This document shows positions 26,247 to 36,307 of a DNA stretch of 64,000 bases, piece after piece. The stretch covers positions 7,347-71,346 of the forward strand of contig CAYOLL010000006.1 in NCBI GenBank assembly GCA_964404765.1, given 5' to 3'. The stretch is from CAYOLL01 sp964404765 [NCBI: uncultured Gemmatimonadota bacterium] (GTDB lineage Bacteria > 4572-55). The translations under genes were made by a program, and so were the position numbers. The first letter of the stretch is position 1; every line of letters begins with the position of its first letter. The notes under the pieces are model-generated. The model ran no database searches, was not told where the DNA came from, and saw nothing but the letters and a program-made list of their open reading frames with translations.

Positions 26247-27656
26247 ATGTCCGAAAAGCTGCAAGTCCCGAAAGACGGGGCAAAAATCAGCACACAAAAC
26301 GGCAAACTGTCTGTTCCCGACAATCCGATTATGCCCTTCATCCGTGGCGATGGCACGGGCCCTGATATCTGGGCTGCTTCCGTGCGCGTCTTTGATGCTG
26401 TTGTGGCCAAATGTTATGGCGGCAAGCGCAAGATTCACTGGCTGGAAGTGGAGGCCGGCGAGTCATCTTTCCGTAAATCCGGGGATTGGCTGCCGCAGGA
26501 AACCGTTGATGCTTTTGCCGAATATCTGGTTGGTATCAAAGGCCCGTTGACCACGCCGGTCGGCAAGGGTATTCGCTCACTCAATGTGGCGCTGCGGCAA
26601 ATGCTGGATTTGTACGCTTGCGTTCGGCCGGTTAAGTATTTTACCGGTGTGCCGTCACCGGTCAAGCGTCCGGAAAAAGTGGACATGGTTATTTTTCGGG
26701 AAAATACGGAAGACATTTATGCCGGTATTGATTATCAGGCCGGATCGCCGGAAGCGGTCAAGCTGCTTAATTTTATTAAGGAGCACATGCCAAAGGATTT
26801 TAAGAAAGTGCGCTTTGGCGCAGAGGCGATAGAGTCGGTCGGCGTTGGCGTCAAGCCGATTTCCAGGCCGGGCACCGAGCGTTTGATGCGGGCGGCGATT
26901 GAATACGCGTTGCGTTTTCAGCGCAAGAGCGTAACGCTGGTGCATAAAGGCAATATTATGAAGTTCACCGAAGGCGCTTTTCGCGATTGGGGCTATGCTT
27001 TGGCCATCAATGAGTTTCGCAGCCAGATCATTACCCAACGCGAATCCTGGATTATTGACAATAAAGATAAAACCCCAGCCATCGGCACGGAAGAAAACGC
27101 CAAAGCGGTAGATCCCGGTTACGATATGATGACTGATGAACAGCAGGCCGATATCCGCAAGGAAGTGGAAAAGACGCTGGAATTGATGCCCACGCACGGC
27201 GGCGGCAAGTGGAAAAAGATGCTGATGGTCAAAGATTCCATAGCCGACATCACTTTGCAGCAAGTCCTGACCCGGCCCGATGAGTTTGATATTATCGCCA
27301 CGCTCAACCTGAACGGCGATTATCTCAGCGATGCTTTGGCGGCGCAGGTCGGCGGCATCGGCATTGCGCCGGGCGGAAACGTTAACTATGTCAGCGGCCA
27401 TGCCATTTTTGAAGCTACGCACGGCACTGCGCCCAAGTATGCTAATCTGGACAAAGTCAATCCCGGGTCGGTGATTTTAAGCGGTGAAATGATGTTGCGC
27501 TATATGGGTTGGGTCGAAGCGGCAGACATGATTATTTCGGCGCTGGAAAAGACGATCAGTCAAAAGACGGTGACCTACGACTTTGCCCGGCTGATGGAAG
27601 GGGCGAAGGAGCTGAAGTGCAGCGAGTTTGCCGACGCGATTATCGCCAACATGTGA
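26247..27656 (+). CDS. icd: NADP-dependent isocitrate dehydrogenase
   Basis: 469 aa from the ATG at 26247, which follows AAAAGGAGATTTTACG; the frame is open further upstream but the family begins here. It makes 2-oxoglutarate from isocitrate in the TCA cycle. The substrate and phosphorylation loop reads [18 protein letters not shown], the metal site includes [17 protein letters not shown], and HGTAPKYA carries the Lys-Tyr pair that selects NADP in E. coli Icd. The last codon and stop (ATG TGA) are part of an 11-bp direct repeat that flanks an inserted inverted-repeat element. Confidence 0.97.
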   Translation: MSEKLQVPKDGAKISTQNGKLSVPDNPIMPFIRGDGTGPDIWAASVRVFDAVVAKCYGGKRKIHWLEVEAGESSFRKSGDWLPQETVDAFAEYLVGIKGPLTTPVGKGIRSLNVALRQMLDLYACVRPVKYFTGVPSPVKRPEKVDMVIFRENTEDIYAGIDYQAGSPEAVKLLNFIKEHMPKDFKKVRFGAEAIESVGVGVKPISRPGTERLMRAAIEYALRFQRKSVTLVHKGNIMKFTEGAFRDWGYALAINEFRSQIITQRESWIIDNKDKTPAIGTEENAKAVDPGYDMMTDEQQADIRKEVEKTLELMPTHGGGKWKKMLMVKDSIADITLQQVLTRPDEFDIIATLNLNGDYLSDALAAQVGGIGIAPGGNVNYVSGHAIFEATHGTAPKYANLDKVNPGSVILSGEMMLRYMGWVEAADMIISALEKTISQKTVTYDFARLMEGAKELKCSEFADAIIANM

Positions 27657-27816
27657 TTTTATGTACTAGTCAACAACCTCTTGAACACTTCCACAGTTTT
27701 GATCGGATGTCATTCTGAAGGAATCTTTTAACGGGGTTTGTACAAGCTTGCAAAAAGATTCCTTCGGAATGACAGTGTTCGACAGGTCGTTGACTAGTAC
27801 ACAATATGTGATTTTA
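27651..27816. mobile_element. MITE-like element inserted at the icd stop codon, 11-bp target duplication
   Basis: The body 27662-27805 has ends TGTACTAGTCAACAACCT (27662-27679) and its near-perfect complement at 27784-27801. An inner pair is GTCATTCTGAAGGAATCTTT (27709-27728) with its complement ending at 27773. ATGTGATTTTA occurs immediately on both sides (27651-27661 and 27806-27816); the first copy contains the icd stop codon. There is no open frame inside. Confidence 0.8.
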
Positions 27817-27826
27817 AGGGTGGGTG

Positions 27827-27865
27827 GGGTAATGGAGTGATGAAAGGTCTATCACTCCATTACTC
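27827..27865. repeat. Short perfect hairpin
   Basis: GGTAATGGAGTGAT (28 bases after the insertion) pairs with ATCACTCCATTACT across a 9-base loop. A similar CCATTACTCCATTACTC string is found at 37240. It lies between the inserted element and the decayed DUF4160 fragment. Confidence 0.55.
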
Positions 27866-27888
27866 ATCGGCGAAGCCCGATTGTTTAG

Positions 27889-27924
27889 GAGGCGTGGATT
27901 GAGTTGCATCAGGATGAGTTGCTG
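27889..27924 (+). pseudogene. Remnant of a DUF4160 gene
   Basis: The frame reads EAWIELHQDELL just after an in-frame TAG, which resembles the conserved C-terminal stretch of DUF4160 proteins (AWVEIHKEELL type). DUF4160 genes typically sit directly upstream of DUF2442 genes, as here. The rest of the gene is missing, replaced by the hairpin and the inserted element. The fragment is short, so this rests on the motif and the context. Confidence 0.4.
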
Positions 27925-27946
27925 GTAATAAAAGAGGTAATAAAAT

Positions 27947-28249
27947 ATGAACCCGCGTGTCAAGTCGGTATCACCCACAGATAATTATAAACTCGTGCTT
28001 GTTTTTACAAACGGACAAAGCGGCATTTATGACTGCTCCCATTTACTCGACTTTGGCGTTTTTAAAGAGCTGAAGGATAAAAATTATTTCGGCCAGGTCA
28101 AGGCGGTTGACGGCACGGTGTCTTGGCCGCATGAACAGGATATTTGCCCTGATACACTTTACCTGGATTCGGTTAAAGCACCCGCCAAAAACAAGCCCCG
28201 TCGAAGCAATGTGGAAACCGCAAAAAGGGTTCCGGCGATGTCCCGCTAA
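27947..28249 (+). CDS. DUF2442 family protein, orphan of a DUF4160-DUF2442 pair
   Basis: A 100-aa protein with ribosome-binding site AAAGAGGTAATAAAAT. It has the family pattern: VKSVSPTDNYKLVLVFTNGQSGIYD, then LLDFGVFKELKDKNYFGQVK in two parts, then TVSWPHEQDICPDTLY. DUF2442 proteins accompany DUF4160 in putative toxin-antitoxin-like pairs of unproven activity. Here the partner appears decayed. The basic C-terminal tail (NKPRRSNVETAKRV) is extra. Confidence 0.85.
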   Translation: MNPRVKSVSPTDNYKLVLVFTNGQSGIYDCSHLLDFGVFKELKDKNYFGQVKAVDGTVSWPHEQDICPDTLYLDSVKAPAKNKPRRSNVETAKRVPAMSR

Positions 28250-28359
28250 AGTAAAAAACCTGCAAAAAGCTTAATACCTCAAATCTTTGCCTTTTCATCA
28301 AAAATGGAAACACGCCGCGGCAATATCTTTGGGCGATCTTTTCCTTGTGCATATATGGG

Positions 28360-29649
28360 TTACGGCGTCAAACACTTAATCGAGTTCAGATCATCGACAA
28401 CGTGGTTAGTTTCCACAATGCTCTGAATACTGCTATTACAAAAGACGATGTAGGATGTCGCAAAGTCTTTCAAATTAGCCTCCGTCATTGCTTTTTGAAA
28501 ATCTTCTATCGCACACTTGAGCGTCCGGATTTGCGCCAGCGGGGTTTTTTCCAGCGGGTATATTTTTGCCCGCAGTTCGCCGCGAGTGGCGTAGGCAAAA
28601 CCACCGGCTTTTAATTCAATCGCTTTGTTAACGGTTGCCTGCGCTTCTAAATAATCGCTGCCTTGTAATTGTGTACGCGCCATGTAAATCAGGGCATCCA
28701 GATTCGCCGCGTTCAGTTCGTAAGCCTTTTTAAAACGGGTGAGTGCGCCTGACAAATCCTTTATTTCCAGCAACGCTCTGCCCCAACTGTAATATATTTG
28801 ATCGTTAGCGGCTTTTTTTGCTTCAGCTAATTGGAAGTATTTAATTGCCTCCGGGTAATTTTTTTTCCGGGTCATTAATAACGAGCCCAGCCGATTGTAG
28901 ACGGCGCTGTTTTCTGCATCCGCATCGGCTACTTTTGTCCAGGCGGCAATCGCGCCATCCCAATTTTGCTGCTTTTCCAGAATTTGGGCCAGGATATTGT
29001 TATTGCTGCGATCTTTAGCATCCAACAGCGCCAGTGCGTCACAAATCGTTTTGGCTTTATCCAGATCGCCAACCTTAAAGTATTGATCGCGCAGCGCTGC
29101 TTGTGCGGCAAAACTTAAGCCCCGATTCGAACCGTTGGCCAAAATTCGATCGTAATACGGTTTAGCTTCCGCAAAATTACCATTACGATTATAAGCTTCG
29201 GCCAGATGAAAGGCATAATACAGATTGCCTGGTTCAAAATCCAGCGCTGTCTTTAAAGGCGCAATTGCTTCGGCAAACTTTTCCTGTTTAAGATAACACA
29301 TCCCGATATAAAAATTGCAGACAATCCGGGTCTCCGGTTGTGCGTCTTCCTGGTCCGCCACAAGCTGAAGCGGCGGCAGAGCCTGCGCGTACTCATTCCG
29401 ATTATAATAAATCAGGCCAATATGATAGAGCGCCGGCCCGTAGTTTCGATCGGCTGCAACAACCGCCTCAAATTTTTTGAGCGCTTCATCCAAATACACC
29501 CTTTTTTGGGCGAGATCCGTCGTGTTCTGCGCAGTGGTAAAAGCTTTAACCGCCAGGTCGTACTCCAATTTCAGATCGGCATAGGCCGGCGATCCCATCC
29601 ATAGCAGTGAAACAATCGTAAGAACCAATTTTACTATTCGGTAGTTCAT
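28360..29649 (-). CDS. Exported tetratricopeptide-repeat protein
   Basis: 429 aa from the ATG at 29649, where a signal peptide begins (VKLVLTIVSLLWMGSPAYA). At least ten TPR units follow from about residue 35 to 400, for example YGPALYHIGLIYYNRNEYAQAL and NSAVYNRLGSLLMTRKKNYPEA (consensus W/Y-L-G-A-P positions present). The C-terminus is not TPR. It probably scaffolds a periplasmic or outer-membrane complex; the partner is unknown. It is downstream of the two kinase genes but separated by repeats, so it may have its own promoter. Confidence 0.88.
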   Translation of the reverse strand: MNYRIVKLVLTIVSLLWMGSPAYADLKLEYDLAVKAFTTAQNTTDLAQKRVYLDEALKKFEAVVAADRNYGPALYHIGLIYYNRNEYAQALPPLQLVADQEDAQPETRIVCNFYIGMCYLKQEKFAEAIAPLKTALDFEPGNLYYAFHLAEAYNRNGNFAEAKPYYDRILANGSNRGLSFAAQAALRDQYFKVGDLDKAKTICDALALLDAKDRSNNNILAQILEKQQNWDGAIAAWTKVADADAENSAVYNRLGSLLMTRKKNYPEAIKYFQLAEAKKAANDQIYYSWGRALLEIKDLSGALTRFKKAYELNAANLDALIYMARTQLQGSDYLEAQATVNKAIELKAGGFAYATRGELRAKIYPLEKTPLAQIRTLKCAIEDFQKAMTEANLKDFATSYIVFCNSSIQSIVETNHVVDDLNSIKCLTP

Positions 29650-29674
29650 ATCATTCGCCTTTGTTATATACCTT

Positions 29675-29698
29675 GGACCAGCAAACTTCAGTTTGCAA
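29675..29698. repeat. Half copy of family A repeat
   Basis: GGACCAGCAAACTTCAGTTTGC matches one arm of the family A unit. The second arm is absent; a family B stem follows at 29738. Confidence 0.5.
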
Positions 29699-29737
29699 GC
29701 AATGGAATAATGCCAAAACTGAAAATGATTTGCACAC

Positions 29738-29803
29738 AAACCCTAAGGGTCTTAAATGGTAAATCGCATTATTAGGTAAGCTCTTGCAAGACCCTTAGGG
29801 TTT
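29738..29803. repeat. Inverted repeat with family B inner stem
   Basis: AAACCCTAAGGGTCTT (29738-29753) and AAGACCCTTAGGGTTT (29788-29803) are exact complements, and each arm is itself palindromic. It sits between the response-regulator kinase and the TPR gene. Confidence 0.65.
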
Positions 29804-29838
29804 TTCCGCCGTGTTCAATTTTTTTGGTAATGGTATAA

Positions 29839-30957
29839 CTATCTCACCGGCAAGGTAAAGAAAAATGTTGAGCCATTGCCGGGTTCGCTTTCCACGCGGA
29901 TCGCGCCGCCGTTTTTCTTCACCAGTTCAGCGCACAAAATCAAACCAAGCCCGGTGCCTTTTTCCTGGGCGGTGCCTTCTGTTCTCTGAACGCCGTCAAT
30001 TTTAAATAGTTTGGCGCAGTTTTCCGGAGAAATACCGACGCCATCATCAGCCACGGCCACCTCGATAAAGGCGTCTTTGACTCGGGCCGAAATGGTAATC
30101 TGCCCACCCGGATTGGTAAATTTAATGGCATTAACCGTTAGATTCCGAATGACTGTGCTAATCATATTCAGATCGGCAAAAACCTGTGTGCCGGCCAAAA
30201 CTTCCGGCTTAAGGCTAATGTTTTTATGCGTCGCCTGTGCCTCGCTGAACAGCACGGTCGAGTTGACGATTTCGGCCAGATCAACGTTTTCAGGATTATA
30301 GGTGATTTGTCCTTGTTGCAGTTTGGCCCAATGGAGCAGATTTTCCAGCAGCGCATACGTGTTTTGAATGGCGCTGTATAAAGACGCCGAAATTTTTTGA
30401 TGCCGGGATGCGTCGGTTAGCATATCGGTATTTACCAGCATCTCCGATAGTCCTAACAGGGGCGTAAACGAGCCCCGCAAGTCATGCGAAATGATCGAAA
30501 AGAAACGATCTTTAGCAGCATTTAATTCGGCTAATTCATCCAGCAGCGTCGCCATTTTTTTCCGCTGCCTGCCGATCATCAGGTGGGTATTTACCCGTGC
30601 CAGAACTTCTTCCTGATGAATGGGCTTTGTGATGTAATCGACGCCGCCGGCGGAAAAGCCGGCCACTTTGTCCACAGTATCTGTCAGTGCGCTCATAAAG
30701 ATGACTGGCATTTCGGCCATACCGGGTCTGGCTTTAAGACTGCGACAGGTTTCAAAACCATCAATTCCCGGCATCATAATATCCATCAGCACCAGGTCAG
30801 GCTGACGTTTTTCGGTCAGGTGAAGCGCGCTTTCGCCATCTTGGGCTAATAGGACGGTGAAGCCCGCCAGGCTTAGACCGGCAAACAGAACGCCCAAATT
30901 GGCCGGATTATCATCAACTACCATAATGGTCGCGTTTGTAATCAGGTCAGATCTCAC
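29839..30957 (-). CDS. Response regulator - histidine kinase (soluble)
   Basis: A 372-aa protein without TM segments. The N-terminal receiver has IMVVDDNPAN, the phospho-Asp59 in LVLMDIMMPGIDG and Lys111 in ITKPIH. HisKA follows with His158 in FSIISHDLRG, then HATPase with LTVNAIKFTNPGG, DDGVGISPENC and GTGLGL. It likely receives phosphate from another kinase and relays or ends the signal. Its start overlaps the stop of the large hybrid kinase by 4 nt, so the two are probably made and act together. Confidence 0.93.
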   Translation of the reverse strand: MRSDLITNATIMVVDDNPANLGVLFAGLSLAGFTVLLAQDGESALHLTEKRQPDLVLMDIMMPGIDGFETCRSLKARPGMAEMPVIFMSALTDTVDKVAGFSAGGVDYITKPIHQEEVLARVNTHLMIGRQRKKMATLLDELAELNAAKDRFFSIISHDLRGSFTPLLGLSEMLVNTDMLTDASRHQKISASLYSAIQNTYALLENLLHWAKLQQGQITYNPENVDLAEIVNSTVLFSEAQATHKNISLKPEVLAGTQVFADLNMISTVIRNLTVNAIKFTNPGGQITISARVKDAFIEVAVADDGVGISPENCAKLFKIDGVQRTEGTAQEKGTGLGLILCAELVKKNGGAIRVESEPGNGSTFFFTLPVR

Positions 30958-33900
30958 TCCGCACTCCTTTTCGCGATTGATCGTGCGATCAGCTTGCGAA
31001 TCTGGTTAATCTGAAATTGATCGGCCAGACTGCGGATGTTCTCAGCAAAAAGCGTGTAACGTGCTTCCCGGTTTTGAATATCCGCCAGTTGCCGATAAAG
31101 CTCGGCAATGTCACCCATTTCAGCACAATCGGCCAGCCGGCTAAGGTCTGCAGTCGGGGGCAGTTGGTAATCGGCTGCGAGCGGATCGGCGAGCGGGCTT
31201 TGACTTGCCGGAGTTGTCCGGTAGCGCCATGTCAGCTTAAGCTGTTGACGAATGCTGTTTAAAAGCGTTGGAATATGAATAGGTTTGATGATGTAATCGT
31301 CACAGCTAAGCTGATGCATAAGCTGTTCACGCGTGGCCAGGTGGCTGGCCGATATAACAACGACGTGGACACTGCCCAACTTGGGGCTTTGGCGAATTCG
31401 ACGCACAGCTTCAAAGCCGTCCATAATCGGCATGATCAGATCAATTAAGATTAAATCGGGTGGTTTGCGCTCGGCTTTTTCCAGAGCCGTCTGGCCATTT
31501 TCGGCCTCGTCCAGTTCAAAATCCAGTGCTTTTAGCAAGTCTATCAGCACCAGACGGTTCTCCAGCTTGTCATCCACAATTAAGATTTTTTGTCGCCGGC
31601 CTTCATAACCAATGATGTCGAGCATTTCCTGCCGACTGTTGTCCGCAGCGCCAGTCTGAGCATCAGGCAGCTCCAGTTCAAACCAAAATAAACTGCCCTT
31701 TCCCTCTTCGCTTTCCACATGCAACTGACCGCCCATTAGATGAACCAGCTTGCGGCTGATGCCAAGCCCAAGACCGGTGCCCTGGGCCCGCTGCGCTTGT
31801 TCGCCTAATTGCGCAAAGGGCATAAAAATAGCTTCCAACTGATCTGACGGGATGCCAATACCGCTATCCTGAATCTGAAACTTTAGCTGTTGTTGTTGAT
31901 ATTCAACGGTGAAAATAACCGCGCCATTTGTAGTAAACTTTACGGCATTGCTGAGCAAATTTAATAACACCTGACCCAGCCGTTTTTCATCACCATTAAC
32001 ATAAAGCGGCAAATCCAGCGCCGGTTTATAAAAAAAGTCTAAGCCTTTTTGACGGGCAAGAATCTGGATCATCGCCACCACCCCGCTTAAAAATTTCGGC
32101 AGATGAAAACCGGCAATATGAAGCTCCATTTTGCGCGCTTCAATTTTTGACAAATCCAGAATCTCATTAATCAAATTCAGTAAATGATAGCCGCTGCGCT
32201 CGATAATATCCAGACCTATTTTCTGACTATTGGTCAGGTTGGGCTCGCGTTTTAAAATCTGGGCATAGCCCAAAACGCCATTGAGCGGCGTGCGTAATTC
32301 ATGGCTCATATTGGCCAGAAACTCACTTTTGGCACGATTGGCGGCTTCGGCAGTCTCCCGCGCCTGAAGCATGGCATCCTCGGCCCGTTTTCGTTCCAGC
32401 TCCGTCCCTACCCGGATTGCAAACGCCTTTAGAATTGACTCGCGCCATTCGGCGTATTCCATCGGTCGGATGTCCATAACAAACATGTGACCAATCGGCT
32501 GCCGTGCCGTATCGAACAGCGGCACGGCCCAGTAGCTTTCCACCTTCATCTCGGCCAGCTCTTTATCTTCAGGAAAAAGCGCCTGCACATTGGCCGGGTA
32601 AAATTGCACTGTTTTTCCGACAACCATCTCGCAAGGTGTTCCGGGCAGCGAATATTCCATATCTTCAATAAACTTTTCGCCATTCCAAAAAGCCACGACG
32701 CGCAGCCTTGTCGGCGGCAAGTCTACCGTCCGGGTAATGCAGGCATACCGGATTCCCAGCGCTGCCGTCAGATGCCGAACCAGCAGGTGGAAAAAATCCT
32801 CACCTTCTCCACGCGCCAGGTTGGTGCCTTCTACCAGCAGACGCATGGCTTGTTCATAGCACTTTCGCTCGGTTATGTCCACAATAGCGCCGTCCATCCA
32901 TAGCAGCTTTTCGTCTTCATTCCAAACACCCTGGCCTTTTTCATAGACCCAGCGGGTCGAGCCGTCTGCATGGATCAGGCGGTATTCCAGCACGTAAGGT
33001 TTACGCTGTTCCAGGCAGCGGCGGGTTTCTTTATGCACAGCCGGGCAGTCGTCCGGATGAATGATGTCGGCATAGCGCCGGGCATGGTTTTGAATGAAAG
33101 CCGCCGCCGGGTAGCCGGAAATTTGCGCGATTGCCGCGCTGATAAACAGGATGGTGCTGTTATCATCAGGCGCGCAACGATAGATAACGCCTGGAACATT
33201 TGCCACCAGCGCCTGGAACTGCTGCTCGCTGTCTTGCAGGACACAATTAACCATTTGCAGCGTGGTTTCGGTCTGGCGATGCTCCACAATCTCGTGCGAA
33301 AGCTGTTCGTTGGCTTTTTTCAGCTCGGCGGTTCGAATTTCCACCAATTCCGCTAATTGATCGTGATATTGGCGGAGCTCCGCTGTGTGGCGCTTGACTT
33401 GCCGCCGCAGCGAGCGGGACCACAGCAAGCTGCCGATAAGAATCGCCACAATCGCCGCAGTGCCATACACATACGACTTGGATTGCTCCCAACGCTCCTG
33501 ACGTTCATAAATTCCAAACCATTTGTTGTAAATCCGGCGATATTGACCGGATGTTTTTAGAATATTAAGCCCTTCATTCAGTTTAAAAATTAACTCCTGC
33601 CGGCCTTCCGGCACGGCAAAACAACTCTGCAGCGGCTCGATGCCTAACTCCACATACTTTAAATTGTTTATCCGCAACCGCTCGATAAAATAAAAACCCT
33701 GCATTTTCGTCAAAAAAGCACAGTCATGTTCGCCGGACGCCAGCAACTGCAAAGCTTCCGGCGCACTATGGGCGACAATAATATGCGGCGTAATTTTATT
33801 TTCAATTAAATAGTCGTGCATCAGATAGCCGTCTTGAACAATTATCTCCTTGCCCTGCATATCGTTCAGATTACGGATAGACGATCCCTGCCGCGTAAAC

Positions 33901-34328
33901 AGACCATACGAGATATACGAAACCACGGTCGAAAAATCTACCTGCTTATCCCGCTCAGTCGAATAGTACATCCCGGTAACAGCGTCAATCTGGCCGCTTT
34001 CCAGCTGTTGCCGCACTTCCGGCCAATCGCCCAGCCGCACATCCACTGCAATACCCATCGTCTGCCCAATGGTTTGCAGCAGCTCTACATTAAAGCCTTT
34101 CGCCACCCCATTTTCTTCAAACTCGAACGGCGGGTCCCAATGATCTCCGCGCGCCGTTATTTTTTGAATATGTCCGGTCCGGCTGGAATCAACCACTGTA
34201 TCGGCAGTGGCCGGAATGAGTGGATTAAAGCCAATCAAAACGAGTAGCAGCCCCATGGTGCATCGTATAAAGTCAGCGGTCGTCAACGAATACCGGGAAT
34301 TGATATGCTTGCCATTAAAATGTGCCAT
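30954..34328 (-). CDS. Hybrid sensor kinase with periplasmic SBP_bac_3 domain
   Basis: About 1124 aa from the ATG at 34328; a TTG at 34442 would overlap the carbonic anhydrase gene and is less likely. A signal-like helix ([14 protein letters not shown]) leads to a SBP_bac_3 domain ([32 protein letters not shown] and later). A TM ([18 protein letters not shown]), coiled coil, PAS and GAF domains follow, then HisKA ([15 protein letters not shown]), HATPase ([17 protein letters not shown]), a receiver (Asp in [13 protein letters not shown]) and a helical tail. It is an amino-acid-like ligand sensor in design, similar in layout to BvgS-type kinases. Confidence 0.93.
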   Translation of the reverse strand: MAHFNGKHINSRYSLTTADFIRCTMGLLLVLIGFNPLIPATADTVVDSSRTGHIQKITARGDHWDPPFEFEENGVAKGFNVELLQTIGQTMGIAVDVRLGDWPEVRQQLESGQIDAVTGMYYSTERDKQVDFSTVVSYISYGLFTRQGSSIRNLNDMQGKEIIVQDGYLMHDYLIENKITPHIIVAHSAPEALQLLASGEHDCAFLTKMQGFYFIERLRINNLKYVELGIEPLQSCFAVPEGRQELIFKLNEGLNILKTSGQYRRIYNKWFGIYERQERWEQSKSYVYGTAAIVAILIGSLLWSRSLRRQVKRHTAELRQYHDQLAELVEIRTAELKKANEQLSHEIVEHRQTETTLQMVNCVLQDSEQQFQALVANVPGVIYRCAPDDNSTILFISAAIAQISGYPAAAFIQNHARRYADIIHPDDCPAVHKETRRCLEQRKPYVLEYRLIHADGSTRWVYEKGQGVWNEDEKLLWMDGAIVDITERKCYEQAMRLLVEGTNLARGEGEDFFHLLVRHLTAALGIRYACITRTVDLPPTRLRVVAFWNGEKFIEDMEYSLPGTPCEMVVGKTVQFYPANVQALFPEDKELAEMKVESYWAVPLFDTARQPIGHMFVMDIRPMEYAEWRESILKAFAIRVGTELERKRAEDAMLQARETAEAANRAKSEFLANMSHELRTPLNGVLGYAQILKREPNLTNSQKIGLDIIERSGYHLLNLINEILDLSKIEARKMELHIAGFHLPKFLSGVVAMIQILARQKGLDFFYKPALDLPLYVNGDEKRLGQVLLNLLSNAVKFTTNGAVIFTVEYQQQQLKFQIQDSGIGIPSDQLEAIFMPFAQLGEQAQRAQGTGLGLGISRKLVHLMGGQLHVESEEGKGSLFWFELELPDAQTGAADNSRQEMLDIIGYEGRRQKILIVDDKLENRLVLIDLLKALDFELDEAENGQTALEKAERKPPDLILIDLIMPIMDGFEAVRRIRQSPKLGSVHVVVISASHLATREQLMHQLSCDDYIIKPIHIPTLLNSIRQQLKLTWRYRTTPASQSPLADPLAADYQLPPTADLSRLADCAEMGDIAELYRQLADIQNREARYTLFAENIRSLADQFQINQIRKLIARSIAKRSAE

Positions 34329-34425
34329 AAAACTTGATTTACCAAGAAATCGGTATGGTGATTGACGTGCTTTTTTATCGCAATTTCGTTGTTGGTGTCG
34401 TTTAATAAAAAAGGCGATGTTGTTT

Positions 34426-34974
34426 TTAAACCTGATGGGCAATTGCGGTAAAAAGAGCTGCGTGCGGGCCTTTCAAATAGTCGGCGGCGTATTGAACATA
34501 GCGCTGGGCCAGGGAGAGAATATGCGCATATTCCTCGTCGGTGACATCACGGACCGGTTTGGCGGGTACGCCGGCCATTAGTGTCCGTTCCGGCACTTTG
34601 GTGTTGGGGCGGATCAGGGCGTTGGCGGCGATGATCGCGCCGGCGCCGATTTCTGCGTTATCCAAAATTGTGGCGTGAATGCCAATCAAAACACGATCAT
34701 GCACAGTGCAGGCATGGACGACGGCGCTGTGGCCGATGGTCACCTCGCTGCCGATGGTCAAAGGATACTTTTGGTAAGTCTCATGTAAAACGCTGTTGTC
34801 CTGAATATTGGTGCGATCACCGATTTTGACAGAATGCACATCGCCCCGCACCGTCACATTAAACCAGAACGTACAATCTTCACCGCTTGTCACATCACCA
34901 ATAAGCATCGCTCCGGGCGCAATAAAATTGTTCCTGCCCAGGCGTGGCCATATATCATTATAGGATAAAATCAT
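34426..34974 (-). CDS. Gamma carbonic anhydrase family protein
   Basis: A 182-aa left-handed beta-helix protein made of hexapeptide repeats (IGDRTNIQDNSVLHE, IGSEVTIGHSAVVHACTVHD, IGIHATILDNAEIGAGAII). The three expected zinc histidines are present in VLHE and GHSAVVH. The C-terminal helix is typical of the family (EEYAHILSLAQRYVQYAADY). It may hydrate CO2, but many family members (YrdA/PaaY-like) have weak or unknown activity. It lies upstream of the sensor kinase on the same strand. Confidence 0.9.
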   Translation of the reverse strand: MILSYNDIWPRLGRNNFIAPGAMLIGDVTSGEDCTFWFNVTVRGDVHSVKIGDRTNIQDNSVLHETYQKYPLTIGSEVTIGHSAVVHACTVHDRVLIGIHATILDNAEIGAGAIIAANALIRPNTKVPERTLMAGVPAKPVRDVTDEEYAHILSLAQRYVQYAADYLKGPHAALFTAIAHQV

Positions 34975-35005
34975 TTCGCCAAAACCATGTTTAGTTCCAT
35001 CGGGC

Positions 35006-35029
35006 AGGCAAATTAAAATTTGCTACTCC
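35006..35029. repeat. Half copy of family A repeat
   Basis: GGCAAATTAAAATTTGCTAC and then TCC matches the right arm of the family A unit; the left arm is missing. Confidence 0.5.
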
Positions 35030-35044
35030 GCTCATCACAGCTTT

Positions 35045-36232
35045 TTAGATTGTTTCGCTCTGTTCCAGTGACGAAATAATCTGCACATTATCCGCCAGAC
35101 GTCCGGCTAAAATACGGGCCATATTCATCAGAATTTGATAGCCGGCCGACGGGTCTTTCTCATTCAATTCCATTAAAAATTTATGCCTTAGCACCAACAA
35201 TTTCGCCACCGTCAGCGCCCGCACCGTTGCCGTCCGCTCACCACTGCCGGTAAAAAAAGCAATTTCACCGATCAGCTCTCCTTCAGCGCGCACGGCAATC
35301 CGTTTTTGATGGATCAGCACTTCAAAAGCGCCTTTTAAAATCACAAAGACTTCTTTTTCGCGCGAGCCTTCCCGGATAATTTCATCGCCCTCATTCAGGG
35401 TAATAATTAAGCCGGACTCGGTCAGCATTTTTACTGCTTTATCGGACAAGCCGCCAAAAAAGGCCGGGGTCGCTTTGGTGTTATCAATCAGCCCGTGTAT
35501 TTCTTCCCATATCTGCGCGGATTCAGTTTTCAGAGTGTTATCATAGCCATGTGTCAGATGCACTACTTGTTTAAACGGTGTGATATCAATCGGTTGCCGT
35601 AAGCCGGGACCAAAGAATTTTTTGACCAGCGGCGCTAATGGCGAACCGACCCGCTTAAAGTGGCTAAAATCCGACAAGATATTGACCAGAGGAATTTCGG
35701 CGTAACCGCCAACATGACAAATATTGCCGCCAAATGGCGACGCGCCCAGGCGCAGGTATTGCCGCAAAATACCCGGATACGCCGTAAAAAAAGCAATGTC
35801 AACGCTCAGTGTTCCGGCCATCATCTCGTAACCGTAGCAGAGCAGTGACAACAGTGTCAATTTGCCCTGACCTTGCAGCGCCGGATCCGTCACAAAATTA
35901 CCCAGAATAGCAATGCGATAGCGTTCAATATTCGGCAGGCGGCCCATTGAATAGAGCTTAAAGTACTTTTCCGGCACCTGATTTGCGCCCCAGACACAAA
36001 TGCGCCCGCTGCCCGTCATTTTTGCCGGAGTGCCGGTATAAAGCAGCGTCGTAAAGGGCAATTCGTCTTCTTCATGCATCACCCTTTCGCGGGCATGGTC
36101 TACCCCGGGAAAATTCGGCTGATTTAACTCCCGGACATAAACCTGATAGCGAAAGCGATAAATAGCCTCTCGCTCTTCGGGAGTCACCGCTACATGAACC
36201 GTTTCCAATTTATTTGACCAATTAAATAGCAT
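35045..36232 (-). CDS. Acyltransferase (GNAT/autoinducer-synthase-like) fused to a cyclic-nucleotide-binding domain
   Basis: A 395-aa fusion. Residues about 15-215 resemble the GNAT-like fold of acyl-homoserine-lactone-synthase and PEP-CTERM-associated acyltransferases (REAIYRFRYQVYVRELNQPN, RIAILGNFVTDPALQGQGK, FFTAYPGILRQYLRLGASPFGG). Residues about 260-385 are a cNMP-binding domain whose phosphate cassette GELIGEIAFFTGSGERTATV keeps the Glu and Arg that hold cAMP. Acyl transfer may thus be gated by cAMP made by the two cyclases in this window. The substrate is unknown. The ribosome-binding site GGAGAATGCA supports the start. Confidence 0.85.
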   Translation of the reverse strand: MLFNWSNKLETVHVAVTPEEREAIYRFRYQVYVRELNQPNFPGVDHARERVMHEEDELPFTTLLYTGTPAKMTGSGRICVWGANQVPEKYFKLYSMGRLPNIERYRIAILGNFVTDPALQGQGKLTLLSLLCYGYEMMAGTLSVDIAFFTAYPGILRQYLRLGASPFGGNICHVGGYAEIPLVNILSDFSHFKRVGSPLAPLVKKFFGPGLRQPIDITPFKQVVHLTHGYDNTLKTESAQIWEEIHGLIDNTKATPAFFGGLSDKAVKMLTESGLIITLNEGDEIIREGSREKEVFVILKGAFEVLIHQKRIAVRAEGELIGEIAFFTGSGERTATVRALTVAKLLVLRHKFLMELNEKDPSAGYQILMNMARILAGRLADNVQIISSLEQSETI

Positions 36233-36307
36233 TGCATTCTCCGTAATAATCGGGCAAGATTATCTTGTTGCCAAAAGGCAGATTTTCCAAATCTTTATTG
36301 CCGGAAT

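Noticed and set aside
27651-27816. Phage attachment site at icd
   Set aside because: icd is a known phage integration site in E. coli, but the 144-bp body has no integrase and has inverted ends typical of a small transposable element.
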